Below, in pieces: positions 42,116 through 55,448 of a stretch of DNA of 64,000 nt. This DNA is from Dirofilaria immitis. Its lineage: Eukaryota > Nematoda > Chromadorea > Rhabditida > Onchocercidae. The first letter of the stretch is position 1, and each line of letters opens with the position of its first letter. The DNA is taken from assembly GCA_024305405.1 (NCBI GenBank), contig JAKNDB010000108.1, forward strand, positions 310,001-374,000, read 5' to 3'. A program made the position numbers and the translations under genes. Below the pieces are notes generated by a model that made no database searches, was not told where the DNA came from, and saw only the letters and a list, made by a program, of their open reading frames with translations.

Positions 42116-45100
42116 CTAACTGTTGCCTGGTTTATTGTCGATATTTTGACTAACTTCGATAATTTCAGAGTTCCTTTGTTGTCGTAAGCAATACTGCAGA
42201 AAATTAATTTAAATCTAAGTTATTACTTTCATTTACTTATCGAATATATTTATTAATTCTCCGATATCTTAAACAGAGATCATTAACAAAAAGTTTGATA
42301 TATTGTGATGAAAAAAGTAGTAACCTGAATGATAGTATATGTGATAGCAAAGATAACAATCAACACTAAAGCCTGAAGACATAGCGCCAAGAAAATGATT
42401 AAACATTTCATATCATCGGCAATACATACCAGTTGATTTATTGTAGCAGGTTTTCCTTCTGCCTACAAATTCGACGATTTTCAAAAATCGGTAGTGGATA
42501 TTAGATAGGAATAATATTTGAAAAATTTAATTTAAAACTTTTTACTGCTAATGTTTGCAAAAATTCAACATATTTAAGCTTACATTATCACTGATATCTG
42601 TTAATGATTCTTCGTAAATCATTATCATTGATTTTGTTTGTAAACCATTATTATTTTCTAGAAAAGAAAATTTGTTCAAATATCGAATAAACATTGATAA
42701 AAATAATAGAAATAAAATTAGGAGAATGATTATGTTTGAGAAATATGAAATTTAAAACTATAATTGCTTGAATCAACATCGATACGATTGAATTATACCT
42801 GTTTCTGCTTCCCATAACTTTTGTCTAAATTTGAGTTTGTTTGATGATTTTACAGCATATAAATCTCCAGAAAGTTGAAATAGACGTGATTCAAATGGTG
42901 GTATCATTGATCGTCGTTTTCGTATTCTATCTTGAACTCTGCAATGAGAATTTTGTAAAAAAAAAAAATTTCAAAATATTGAAACTTATTTGGAATAAAA
43001 TTAAAATGTATTAAATATTTTTGCAACAAATTAATGAAATTATACTTGATTTGTTGGTTTTTTGTAGAATTTATTTGATTACAACTATTCGGAATACAAA
43101 ATTCATCGCATGGTATAGCATATGCTTCATAAATTATATCAGTCTGAAATATAATATATGAAAAAAATATTCTCTATTCTTTGTTCTAGAATTTTCAATC
43201 TTTAGCAAAAAAACTTTTAAAATATATTAATTATCAGGCAAAATAACAATATCACCTCATCCGAGAAACCATCAAAAACGATAGCCAATTGTAAATGATT
43301 TTTATCAATTTGATAAATATCTTTAAGTATTCCATTTGGAACAATACAACTGTAATAAAAAAAAATTTAATTTTCATTAAACATGTTGGAAGGAAAAGAA
43401 AAGGCATAATTTTAGCAAATTTAACAAATTTTCTTACCCATCAGAATCGATAATTGTAAAAGTTTTACCACTATGTGTATCACGCGCAAGTAAATTAATT
43501 ATCGAAAAATCAATTGGCTTCTAAAATATTGCATTAATAAAATTGAATTAAAATTTTTGAGATTTTTTTGAAATAATTTTATTTCCAATTCGAATATAAA
43601 TATATTATTGACGTAAACGAAATCATTTTTGATATAATTTTATAGTAGTAATTTAGGTAAGAAAAAAAAGTAAGTGAATAATAATACTTCATGTAATGTT
43701 AATATGAGATAGCCCTTATCACCGATTTGTACCACTTCTGTAGGATTTTTATTTACATCCATTACTTCCATTGTATATCGTGGTTGAGTTATATAATTCC
43801 GTAATTGCGATGCTAATTGTATATTCTTTGCTCTATAAATTTATGTGTTTAATGTTTTGTCAAATTTATGGAAAAAAATTCATAAAATTTGAACAAATGT
43901 TAAAATTTAAAATATATTTGATAAATATAAATAATGAAAGAAATTGATAACATTTGTTTTGTAGCATTTTCATCTTCAATCTCGAAACGAAATGATAAGT
44001 GCTGATCCCTTGGTAAAATTTCCAAATCACTATGTATATGACAAACGACCTGAAATTATGACAACAGACAAGGTAATTCTTGTGAGTTTTATTCCATAAA
44101 TCTTTTAATATTTAGCAAAAAAAGGATTAGCAACCTGAAACTACAACCTGAAATTACGAGAATAAACAAAGCAATGCATTTAACCGAATAAAAGCTATCC
44201 GAATATTTTGTATGCTTCTAAAGTTTAACATAAAATTGCAGGATATTGTAAATATATGAAAACTTATAGTTGTAAAACAAAATGCTCACAAAAAAACTAT
44301 TGAAAAGAAATTAGATAGATGATGTTAATTAATTATTTACTGCTTTTATTTATCACTTTTTATTATTGCAAAATAAATATTGTTTAGCTAACCTTTAACA
44401 ATTTATCCTTGATAGTGATAAGCTCAGTGCTACCTTCCTTTAGCATTATCAAGTTTGAAAAAGTCAAATAAGGAGAAAGCTGGAAGAAGTTATAATAATA
44501 ATATGTTTGCTTATTCCTGCACTCTTATTTATTTATTTATTCCATCTGTTTGTTTGTTTACGAAAGACATTAGTGTGGAATTTTAAAAATGAATTCAAAA
44601 ATTAAGCTATTGTAATTTGAATGAAAATTTGATGAAATTAGTAAATACGAACAGATTTTTGCATCCCACATTCATCATACAACATTTCAGCATCAAGTTC
44701 ATATACATGCAAGAATTTTCTTTCGCAGAAAATTTTTTATTATTTTTTGTCGTAAGTGTTCCAGAAAACATCTTTAACGATGTACCATGTATATGCATAC
44801 GATCCGGTTTACATTTTACTTTGACTGTAATAAAGAATTTTCGAAATTATTAAATTTCTCTTACGACTGGCATCGTGTATTCGTTTATTATATTATTATT
44901 ATTATTGTTATTTCAAAACTTTTTTTTGTCTACAATAAAATTAAACTTTAAATTATAAAACTAACACTGTATGCAATCCTCCAGATCACCAGATGACAAA
45001 TTTAAATCGTAATTCTGCAAGGGATTCTTGTTTAACGTTCGAGGTGACGTATGACTCAAATAACACATGCGTGTTCCTCGATGATACGTAAAATAGCGAC

Positions 45101-47183
45101 AATTACCGCTATTCCACGTAAGACATAATTGTTCACACTTTGCGGCGTTACTTACATTCGTGTTACGCTCATCAAAGAAATCAGTAAAACCGGATGATTG
45201 CATCCGGATGAACTGACATTGTGCGTCATTCATAATGAGATCTAAAATCGAAACTATTAATTTTAGATTGTTGACAAACAACCATTGCCTGATGTCTTCG
45301 ATGAATTACTGATAAACAAAAGATAATGAAAACAAACAACAAAAAAAAGAAAACAAGAAATAAGTTTATGATAGAATTATTAAATATCAAATTTACGACT
45401 TGCATACTTAGCTATTAGTTACGATTGTAAAAATTCAATATGCGTTTATTAAAATGTCAAATTTAAACTAACTTTCTGAGAAACAATTATTTTCATATAA
45501 TTCAACATCTTCATTACGTTTGAAGAATTTTTTGACATTATGAACATTTTGAATTGAAATATTCAAATAACGGCATTGCGATAATTTTTATTATATAAAA
45601 CTGCCCGACAATAATCGCTGAAATATGGCATAAATTGAAAAAAAGGCTTAGTCGATTTTTACAACAAATGCCTTTTTTGATGCCATAAAACTTCGATACT
45701 ACTCAAATTTACATGTCATATTTGATAGCATTTAATGAATGTTAAATAGTACCATGCAACTCAATCTCAAATGACAGTAATGATTAGGCTGTTACGTTTA
45801 ATCATTGCTAATCAAATTGTCATAATGTATCAGATAGCTTCATTCTAATGTGTCAAGATATAGTAAAATCTTGATTCATCTAAAGTTTCTGGTATATATA
45901 TCTCATTGTCTTTCAACACTTTTATTCCTATATCATGATAAACAATTGCACATTTTAAATTCCATAGTAAAATATCGTTTCGATGGGATCTAATTTTTTT
46001 TGTTAATAATGAAATTTTGTTCAAATATTTTAAAACATTTTAGATTCTCGAATTATTATAAATTAGATATTTTAGATTGAAAAAAATGAACTTTTTAGAC
46101 AAGAAATTAAGCATTTCTCAAGCGAAATTTTCCTGTCAACGATGTTTGCAAAATTGTCGTCGATAAGATCCTTATTTGGAAACCTTTCAAATGACCATAT
46201 GGTATTATCAGTACAGTATGATGATAATCCTTTAAATAAAGATGAAATGAATTTGTTGGACTAAATTTGCCATTTTCATCTTTCTTTTTTTTTTCTTATC
46301 AGAACCGGATTTTCTTGATCAAGTTTAAAATATAAAATGTGTAATAATGTTTACTTTCACTAAGACAGAAAGATGTTGCGCTATAAATTACACTTTCCGG
46401 AATAGGCATCTCTGATTCGTTTTCTCTCATCGTTCGATCGATAAGCAAGCAAATTGGATCATCCTGAACACCGATCAGAAATTTACTGCTGTACATTTCC
46501 TCTCCTGAAATTTTTACAATAAACAATAAATATTAAAAATTATAACAAATAGCATATAATCTGGGAAAAAAATTTTTTTTTGTTTTAAAATAATTCGATA
46601 AACTGTCTTGTACAAAGTCAAAAAATAAAAACAAAAAAGAATACTTTGGAACAGTGTTGAAGACAATTCTGAAAAGCGGCCGTTTGTAATTTTCCGATTA
46701 TTTTACCCTCTATCAGATGACCTTGTTCGATAATGTATGTAATGAATGTACAATCTAAAATAAAATTTTCATCTTTTCAAAATTTAATTCATAATTTGAA
46801 TCAAACAAAGAGTTAAAATCAAATATCAAATATATTTATCATTTGATCTATCGAAATGATCAACTTTAAATCAATCTAAATTTCAAACATTTCATCTATC
46901 AAAAATTTTTTAATAATAAAAATTTTCTTCTTCTTCTTCTTCGTCCTTTTTTTTCGTTCTTTTATATTCAACGATAGATTTATTTTTGTAAACAACTATT
47001 AAAATTAAGTATTATAATCCATTTTCGAATTGCATTTTGTATGTAATCATCAATTTTCGCCATTCTTATTAACTTATTTACTGAATCAAAAATCACAATT
47101 CTTTTTATTGACCTGTTTTCGTATTGCAAACATACAAAATCCTATACACACACACACACACACACACATACACACACACACAT

Positions 47184-47214
<31 letters not shown>

Positions 47215-48370
47215 TACACACATACACACAAATACAGATTAAAAAGATGATCTAATTGATGCATTCCTTTTAACTTCTATTTTGAATGAAATTTCTAATC
47301 CTACAACAATTCAATATTTATCCATATAATACGTAAAAGTTTTTGCATATACGTCAAATTTTAAAAGTTAAATCAAAAAAAAAAAAAATGGAAAAGGAAG
47401 AATTTACTAACCATCGGTAGAGTTAAATAATGTCATCATTTGTTTGGTACAAATTATAGACGATGCAAGGAATAATAATCGATCCATTTCAAAATGACCT
47501 GGTAAAAAATAAAAAAAAATCGTTTCAAATCAAATTTTTAATTAGCCATTAACTTTTTTAGTTTATTTTCTTTTTCAAAAAAAAAAGATTAAAAGAAATC
47601 ATCGAAGTATGATATATTTGTGATAGGATAATTTTTTTTTGTAAATCAAACAAATGAATTATTATCATTTAATTATTTAACATATCAAATATAATAATTG
47701 TTTAATAAACCTATATAGTAATTAAATATAAATCTAAGTATTAATTAATCAAATGATCGCACAAGTAAATCACAGGTGAATAAACTTTGTCCTATTTTTT
47801 TTTTGATAATTTGCTAATTTTTGACGAATTATCAACCAAACATTTTGAAATTCAAAAAACTAAAAGTGCACGAAAGCATTTCTATCAACAATTATATCTC
47901 GCTATTTCATCGAAATTTTATGAAATTATCCATCAATCTGATAATAATGTTACTATCAGTTTATCCTATAGCATTTATAAAATTTCCTAATACTTGAAAA
48001 ATTGAAATTATCTGTAAAACTTTTGACTATTCAGATAATATATTTATAAATAATTGATGAAAAATGAATAGTTATAGAATTTCAATGTATATATATATAA
48101 TTTTTTTCCCCATATATTTATCATCAAGCTTGAATTTACTATATTTTCTCAATTCCAAGTTTTCTATGTTTACCTGTTCAACCATTTGCCTCAATTCATT
48201 TGCTTAGTCAAGTTTGAGTAAAATTGATAGTTTAATTAATAAAAGATAGACAGATTTATAGGTTCGTAAGATTAAAAACTTGGATGATCCATAGATATCT
48301 TACAATGAATTGAAGACACAATCATAATAAGTAGTAAAAGTGTTACTTTGTTACAACTTAATTTTTTCAT
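42116..48370 (-). CDS. PAN + ZP domain type-I membrane protein (cuticle/apical matrix)
   Basis: Predicted apical extracellular-matrix protein of the NOAH/LET-653/NompA style. Order on the minus strand: signal peptide exon 48304-48370 (MKKLSCNKVTLLLLIMIVSS) and 47412-47498; first PAN-like region, 46645-46754 and 46355-46504; a clear PAN/apple exon with six or more Cys, 44968-45241; a ZP domain from VKCKPDRMHIHG (44707-44824) through VVCHIHSDLE, CIVPNGILKD and IPCDEFCIPNSC (down to about 43046); a furin-like site RIRKRRS (about 42900); a hydrophobic helix LIIFLALCLQALVLIVIFAI (about 42320-42463); and a short cytoplasmic tail ending NKPGNS (42116-42193). About 16 exons and roughly 600 residues. 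ZP proteins are usually cut at such basic sites and polymerise outside the cell (family knowledge). Exon joins around 46504-46645 and 44824-44968 are out of phase as read. Confidence 0.84.
47146..47231. repeat. (CA)n microsatellite in a PAN/ZP intron
   Basis: CA dinucleotides interrupted by TACA units, inside the intron between exons at 46645-46754 and 47412-47498. Confidence 0.95.
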
Positions 48371-48373
48371 TAC

Positions 48374-48375
48374 CT
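48374..48375 (-). other. Candidate trans-splice acceptor of the PAN/ZP gene
   Basis: TTTATAG followed by GTA and then the ATG at 48370 on the minus strand. An unpaired acceptor three bases before the signal-peptide start. Confidence 0.45.
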
Positions 48376-48800
48376 ATAAAATTATGTAGTGGAAATTTGG
48401 CATAAAATAATAAGAAAACCTAACAGAATTAAATATTACATGATAATGTGATAAGATTGAAATTTCAAACAAAACATCTGAAAAGTTTAAAGCTAAGATA
48501 AGATAAAATAATAAGGATAGTATAGCATAATAAATACATATGCAATATGTATCTGATAATCGACAAGTAATTGAAAAATCGAGGTAGGAGCAGTCAAAAG
48601 AGGTGATTTAATTCATCCGTCATAGATTTTCAATCCCTCAGTTCAGTCAGTCAATTTGACGATGCAAATTAGGTCATGGCCCGTATTAGTTTCCTTTTTC
48701 CAATCCCTCCAGATATCCATTAGTTCGGATTGTATATATATATCATTCGTCGTATTTTCTTTCATACACCCCCATAATTCATCAACATCATCATCATCAT

Positions 48801-48801
48801 T

Positions 48802-48833
<32 letters not shown>
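48801..48833. repeat. (CT)n microsatellite
   Basis: CT dinucleotides with one TTT interruption, preceded by a short ATC trinucleotide run. Confidence 0.9.
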
Positions 48834-49083
48834 ATATTTGTATCTCATATATTTCGGACAAATTATTTGATAAAAATAAAAATAAAAAAAAAATTTAGAA
48901 TTCAAAATTATTCAAATGTAAATATTCTTTTTTAAAATATAATCCATAATAAATTATAAGTTTTGATTTTATTAAACAATTTGATTTTTTTCCTTTTTTT
49001 AAATATTTGAATTTAAAAAAAAATCGTTTGTACTATTTTATTTGAAATATTCAAAAATTGATAAAAAAAAGAAATATAAAAGC

Positions 49084-49084
<1 letters not shown>

Positions 49085-49113
<29 letters not shown>
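49085..49113. repeat. (TTGA)n tetranucleotide repeat
   Basis: About seven uninterrupted TTGA units. Confidence 0.95.
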
Positions 49114-49114
<1 letters not shown>

Positions 49115-51233
49115 TAAATGCTATTTGATCTTTTTCTTTTTTTTTTAATTGAAATCAATGAATTAAAATTCTATAATTCTTAGACTTAACCATATTTAAT
49201 TCATACATAATCGTATAGAAAGAAAATTAATCATCGATACAGCTATTCTCGTATCGGTAATAGCATATGGTGAAAATTTCCGATCTCTAGTTTTGCATCG
49301 GATTGATTCATATTTATCATTAATTAAAGTTATCAACTATCACTCATACTGTTTATCATTAGTGTGAAGCGGGCAAAAGTAAAAGAGAATTTATTGATAT
49401 TATAAGAAAATAACTTTAGTTCATGGAATGAATTTACTTAGAAAAAAAAAAGGAGCTAACAAGTGATCATGAAGTGAATCGATGAAAATAACTGTAAACT
49501 TATTTTAATAACTTTAAACTCTTTCTAATCCCGGTAAAAATTAGAAATTAAAGCTGAAATTAGAAATTAAGGCAATTAAAGCTGAACTTATTTTAAAAAT
49601 GAATCCACAAATTGATCCAAGTAAATTAAATCAAATGAAATGAACCAAATATTGTTATTTGTTTCTTAGATTTACTTCATTTAGCTATTCGACCTGATCT
49701 ACTTCATTTACTTAATGAAAGTAAATCAAGTCAAATAATTGGATCAAGCAAATCTGAGACAAAAATCTCTCCACTGAATGAAATTTTAGTAACAATTAAA
49801 TTTGCAAGGAAAATTCTTATCAAACAGAATCCACCAATAAAAGCCATAAAATAAAGTTTATCTTTTGTGTCATTGTGTCATGCACTATTTTATTTCTTTC
49901 TTTTTTTCCAGCTATTGAAAGGAATCAAATCGTGCCGAAGCCATGTTTGAAGATGTAAGAAGATACAATTCAAAAATAACTCCAAAAATGAGGACCCATT
50001 TCTGATATGGTTATATCGAACCCCTCCTTTAAAGGAGGACATAAATCAGTCAAGGACAATGTTCGGAGCAACAATGATTGATCATCTATGTCAATTCTTT
50101 TTTTTTCTTATTTATGGATTGATAGTTCAAACTGTATCAATTGCTTCAATTCCCAAATATGATTACTAGATTCAATGCTCTATTCTTTCTTTAATGGGAT
50201 TAATTCAAATTCATGCATTATAATCAATATATAAATTCAAAAAATTATCATCGAAAAATGTAACCGACTCCCTACTTCATCATTCAACCTATCACTTTCT
50301 CACTCATCGTTGATAATATTATCTTTGTTTGCTGCACCACTGACACCTTCAAACAAATATATATAAGTTTCGGATTTCGAAAACCAGATCGGCGTGAATG
50401 AGAGATCTTTGATTACATACGATATGGCAGGAAAAAGTAAGCTAACCGATCTGAACCATAATTTTATAGAATGACTTAAAACATATTCGCAGTATCTTTT
50501 CCCATAACATTAGTTGTAAAATGATAAAACTAAAAGTTTCGGAACGTTTGTTACCATAAAAATTATGCATACTTTATAGCATAACTTAATAATACTGGCA
50601 AAGATTGAAAATGAAAGTTAAACAAGAAACAAAAGCCATCACATTATGTATGAGCAGAAAAAATGTGCAAATCTCAGAAAAAATAACTGCAAAGATATTC
50701 AGAAAGTCAATTATGTCGTGCTCGAAAGTGGGAAAAGAGTAATAGAATAAATTATCACAAATAATGGAAATTGCTCACTTTTTCATCATTTTGTTAAAAC
50801 AAACCCCAAAATAATGAAATGTGAAAATCTGAAAGAAAAAAACTTTGCAGGAAGAGATAAAAGAGGTGAAATATTTGCTCACAGAAAAAGATGAGCAGAA
50901 AGACTCAAATTTTAAGAACATGGAACTGATTTTTGCATTGGCACAATTTCAGTATACATTCAAACGCTATAAAAATGAGAATTCATATTCCAGCTTTCAC
51001 AATTAAATTCTTGAAGAACAACCGCACATATTTGTTTAAAATGTGGTTAAGAAAAATAAGGAAAGCCATTTACCATAACTCGTACAGCAGAAGCAACAGA
51101 AAATTCGTTAGGTATAATAAAATAATTAAAAATAATGTTTGAGAAATACAAAATATTTCTAGTACCGTAAAATCGAATATATATGTTCCATCTCATGATA
51201 TTATATATATGAATGTGTAAAACAACAGCATAG

Positions 51234-51364
51234 CTCACTCGAATTATACAATATCTAAGACTGTGACTCACTCGAATTATACAATATCAAAGACTATGAA
51301 CTCACTCGAATTATAGAGTATCAAAAACTATGACTCACTCAAGTTATACAATATCAAAGACTAT
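51234..51364. repeat. 33-34-bp minisatellite, four copies
   Basis: Four consecutive units start with CTCACTC at 51234, 51267, 51301 and 51334. They share GTTATACAATATC- or ATTATACAATATC-type cores and differ by a few substitutions and single-base length changes. The array ends 59 bp from the SPT2 stop codon, on its 3' side. Confidence 0.9.
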
Positions 51365-51422
51365 CTAAATAACCGTAAAATAGTTACTTGTGCACAATAA
51401 CATTTCGTTTCATTAATTAAAA

Positions 51423-54400
51423 TCATAACGCAATGCTTTTACCACACTGAGCTTCTCGAATATCTTCAATCAGACCTATTCTTGAGCTTCGTTTTTCTTC
51501 CCGAGCAATATCACGATAACTTGCTTCCATGTGCCGATCATCAATCATCCTTTCTCTTAATTTCCAACGGTTTTTGTCATAGCGTGGATTTATTAATCTT
51601 AAATGATATAATATTTGAGAATGAACGTATAAAAGTAAAACTAAAAGCTTTAAAATATAATCGAAATGCTAGTAGAAAAAAAAATACCGCAATGTTTCCT
51701 CCAAATCACCACGTTTCAAATGTTCATCAAATTCGCTATCATCAATGAAATCATCCATTTCACTGTCATACTCTTCATCATCAACATCTTCATCCGAATC
51801 ATCATCTCTTATTCGACGCATTCTGAATACAAACAATAATTGCTCGCAAAGTAGGTTGCTTAATATATCAAGTAATAATGAAAACAAAGATACTGTTCTA
51901 AACGACGTCGTTCTTCTAGACGCATACGTTCATGGGTTTTGAAACGACTAATTGCTTCTTCTCGTGACATCATCCGTCTCGATGGATCCTGTCGCCGATT
52001 ATAAGCTCTTGCAAGATTTTCTTCATTAATTCTTCTAGGCCCTCTAAAAGATAACATTTGCAAAGTAAATTCTCTACATAATGCTTTTTAACAAATGCAT
52101 CTAATTTGTAAATCTCAAAAATCCCAGACAAGAGAAAACAAGATAACTTAGAATATTGGATTCAGTTAATTAAATTTTTTTCACTTTCAAGTTAAACATA
52201 ATATCTAGTCGCAGAAAAAATAGTTTTAAATGAAATTTAAGCAGTGACTCCATATTTTCACCTTGCTTGTACATCCTTCTTGTTAGATTCCTTCATATTA
52301 GTTTTATCTGTAGACGATAAATTGCTATCTGTCCTATTTTTTTGAGACCGTTCCGGAGGAGGCCCTTTATATCTGAAACAACTAATCTGAAACGAACTGA
52401 TTTTAGATCGTAATAACGTCAGGAAAGTCAAATATTTTCAAAGTCAGTATTGATTGCAAAGATTTCAACGCTTAGATGAAGTTAATATGATTCATGAAAG
52501 CTTGAAAATTCAGGAAATCGAATAGGATACAAAACCTATTCATACAGACCTGATATCTCCTGGAAGATATCGCCGTAACGGAGGTGCAAATGACGAACCA
52601 GATGATACGGATGGTGGGGTTTTTGTTCTTTGACGTGACCAGTTTGAATATTATTTATCCTTTTTGTAGCATTTGTTGTAGCAAAACTGAAATGATGAGA
52701 TAAATTTTTGTGTGCTTCAACTTTACAATTCCGCAGTAAAACGAAAACCTTCGTTGTGATCTTTATCGCTCTCAATTGGCAGCTTTGTCTTGCTCTCGCG
52801 ATCATATTTAATTTCCCTAATGTCTCGTCGAATCAGTTCATTATGTGAAATTTTCTTTCTTGCAGGAGGTGAAGCAAGAAGTTGTGATGGACTAGGAGAT
52901 ATTTTACCACTTTGAATTGCTTCTGCCTGAAATAAAATTCCCATTTTTAAACAGATTGGCGTTAACCTATAAAAGATAGCATTCGTCCGAATACTAGGCT
53001 TCCTGTTATCATTATTGCATATCCATCCCACTCAAGAAAATAATCATTCTTAACAAACAAATGAAATTTGAGGGTTTGATCTAAAAACATTTATGGAACT
53101 CTGAATATTTCATTGAATATCGAAGTATGAAGTTAATTGTGGTATATGAAGAATGAATATCACACACTTTCTTCATCAAAGAGGAGAAATTTGACTCTGT
53201 TGGAGGTAAACGTCGCTTAATTGTAACTTTCTTATCAATTTTTCTCGATTTACCTTCTACGACACATGATGTGGAAGGCCCCGGAGAATCTTCTTTCCTG
53301 AAATACGAAAGCATTTGAGTTTTCTAGTAGATTTTGGAATTAATATTGAATAAGTTGATCAAAAAAGCAAAATTCAACGTGGCTTTCTAAATGATTACCA
53401 CTTATTTCGGTTTTAACATATACACACAGGAAAATGAACTTACGTCAGATGTCTCAAACTATTCTTTTGTTAATGGCAACTCTATAGGGACCATTTCTCA
53501 AACATTCTGCACTTGCTATTTTATCAATCACTTTCTTCCGTTCCAAAGCCTTTACGACACTTCCACGCAATTCACTACTGAGACGATCAGCTTCTTCCTG
53601 CAGAATAGAGAGCAATGTGCTTAAAAGAATACATTATAATGAGAGAATAAAAAATAGTGATTTAACGAATCATACTACTCAATAAATTAATAACTTGATG
53701 TTTAACTACACGAGAAAAATTTGAATTATTAAAGCATCACTTTCCAACTTCAAATATGTTCATGAAATAAAATTATATTTTAATCTCTCCAATTTCTCGC
53801 TTCTTTGTTTTTATTTGCAAAAACGACAAACAATACTATTCGATTAAAAAATGCTTCATTTATTAATTTATACAAAAAATTTAGATTAGCGAACAGATCA
53901 CTGGTATGCTAGACGGATCTGGAGACCGATGCACAAATTATGGATGATGTTAATAAATAATATCGTTAAAAATATTTTGCGCTGAATGTCCGAATAGCCC
54001 TCTTATGTTGCCTCATGTAGGAAACTGTTAATGTGTATTTTTATCAGTCATACAATAACGTATGAAACTGACTTCTTCTCTAATTTGTTGCTTTTTAAGA
54101 TGTTCTTCGTGCTCGCGATCGTTACCGTATTTTTGTTGTAACTCAATTGGAGTGCTACCGAATTGCTTAGCAAGCTTTTTGTTTGCCTAAAAACGAAATA
54201 AGCAAGATAAGAAAATCGTATTTACTTCAACAGGAAAGAATAAGAATCCTTCCTTCCAGATTAACAAGATATAAATCATTAAACTGAAGGAATTTCATTA
54301 AACTGAAGCGAAGACTTTCAAGACCAAAGAAAACTCTAACCTTTCCGCCATAACTTTGCAATCTTAATTTTATAAGCTCCTCTTTTGCTTCTTTTTCTCG

Positions 54401-55448
54401 ATTAAAGCTTTCCGTTTTTCATCCTCCTTTTTCTTGAGAAATAATGCTATTCTGTTCTTATCCACAGCCGATTCTTCTTTCGTTTTTTTCTTTGGAATGA
54501 CAAACTGAAAATTCCATTTATGTAGCGAAAACTGATTTACTTTTACATAATTATATTAAATATCTACGCATTTTAACAAAATACTGCGACTTTTGAATTA
54601 ACCTATGTATGCTTAGTAGCACCATTGATTGATTAAGTTAAGAAGAAAATGAAGGAAAGTGACTGTTAAAAAAATTAAACAGACGACTAATAATCAGAAT
54701 AATGAAATTCTCCTAATCTAATCACTTTAACGAAAGTGAGAGCACAACGTTTCAGTAGTATCGAATCACACGAAACATTAATTCCAATGCTTCGATGAAC
54801 AGGGAAGATACTGTCAGCATTTCGCCAGACTTAAAACTTAGAAAAGAAAACCTAACCAAAGGTTAATTAAAAAGTCCCGTGCAGATGGAAATGCAATAAG
54901 GTTATTTGAGAGCATATTGCATGTGGGAATATTAGATGGAATCAATAACAGTTATAGAAAAGAAGATTCAGTGAATGCAAATTCATTCAATCCGCTCATT
55001 CATCCTATTTATATGCCTTCCATTCCCATTAATATGTCATTTCTTCGATGCAAAAACCTTAAAAACCTAAAAATAAAAGTGGAAAAGACCTGATGAAGTG
55101 ACAGTTATACTATTACTTCCTCTATCAAGACTATTTCATTCAAAGAAAAGAAGTTATGAAATTAAGACCTAGAAGCATCCTACTCTACTGCCAAACATCA
55201 CTTTTTCAGAAAGAAAATTTAAGAAAATTTAAAGCTTAAGAAATAAGTAAGTAAATAACAGATAAGTTCAAGTACTTTCGGCTTTTCAAGAGGAGATTTT
55301 ATAACTTTCGATTGCTTCCGTTCCGTAGCTAATCGTACATTCATACATTTTGAGTCTTTTGATGCGCTTCATCGATCTTTTTGATCTCCTTACTCGCATT
55401 TTTATTATTACTACTTGCTTGTTTTAATATGTCATTGAATAAATCCAT
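51423..55448 (-). CDS. spt-2: SPT2 chromatin protein (histone H3-H4 chaperone)
   Basis: Nuclear factor that binds H3-H4 and DNA during transcription (family knowledge). About 11 exons. N-terminus MDLFNDILKQASS then MNVRLATERKQS (55276-55448); ALFLKKKEDEKRKALI and KLRLQSYGGK (54343-54505); KQFGSTPIELQQKYG (54070-54185); basic linker exons at 53446-53590, 53170-53297 and 52760-52927; YLPGDIRYKGPPPERS (52262-52690). The diagnostic SPT2 domain is at the end: an acidic EEYDSEMDDFIDD (51688-51822), then WKLRERMIDDRH and YRDIAREEKRSSRIGLIEDI (51423-51597). About 500 residues. Frames join only if one base is restored at each of four homopolymers (55357, 54392, 53465, 52616-52624). The conserved C-terminal domain is unbroken, so sequence error is likelier than pseudogenisation. 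A short out-of-frame upstream ATG lies at 55458. Confidence 0.85.

Larger units (their letters stand above)
48371..51422. other. Intergenic region between the PAN/ZP and SPT2 genes
   Basis: About 3 kb upstream of the PAN/ZP start and downstream of the SPT2 stop. It contains a CT microsatellite, a TTGA repeat and a 33-34-bp minisatellite. No exon was recognised. Confidence 0.55.

Noticed and set aside
47487..47487. Alternative PAN/ZP start at the Met in MDRLLFLASS
   Set aside because: An upstream exon at 48304-48370 supplies a much better signal peptide and joins in phase.
48209..48218. CAAGTTTGAG followed by TAAAAT, the 3' end of the nematode SL1 leader
   Set aside because: Only ten bases match, the rest of SL1 and the SL RNA body are absent; likely chance.
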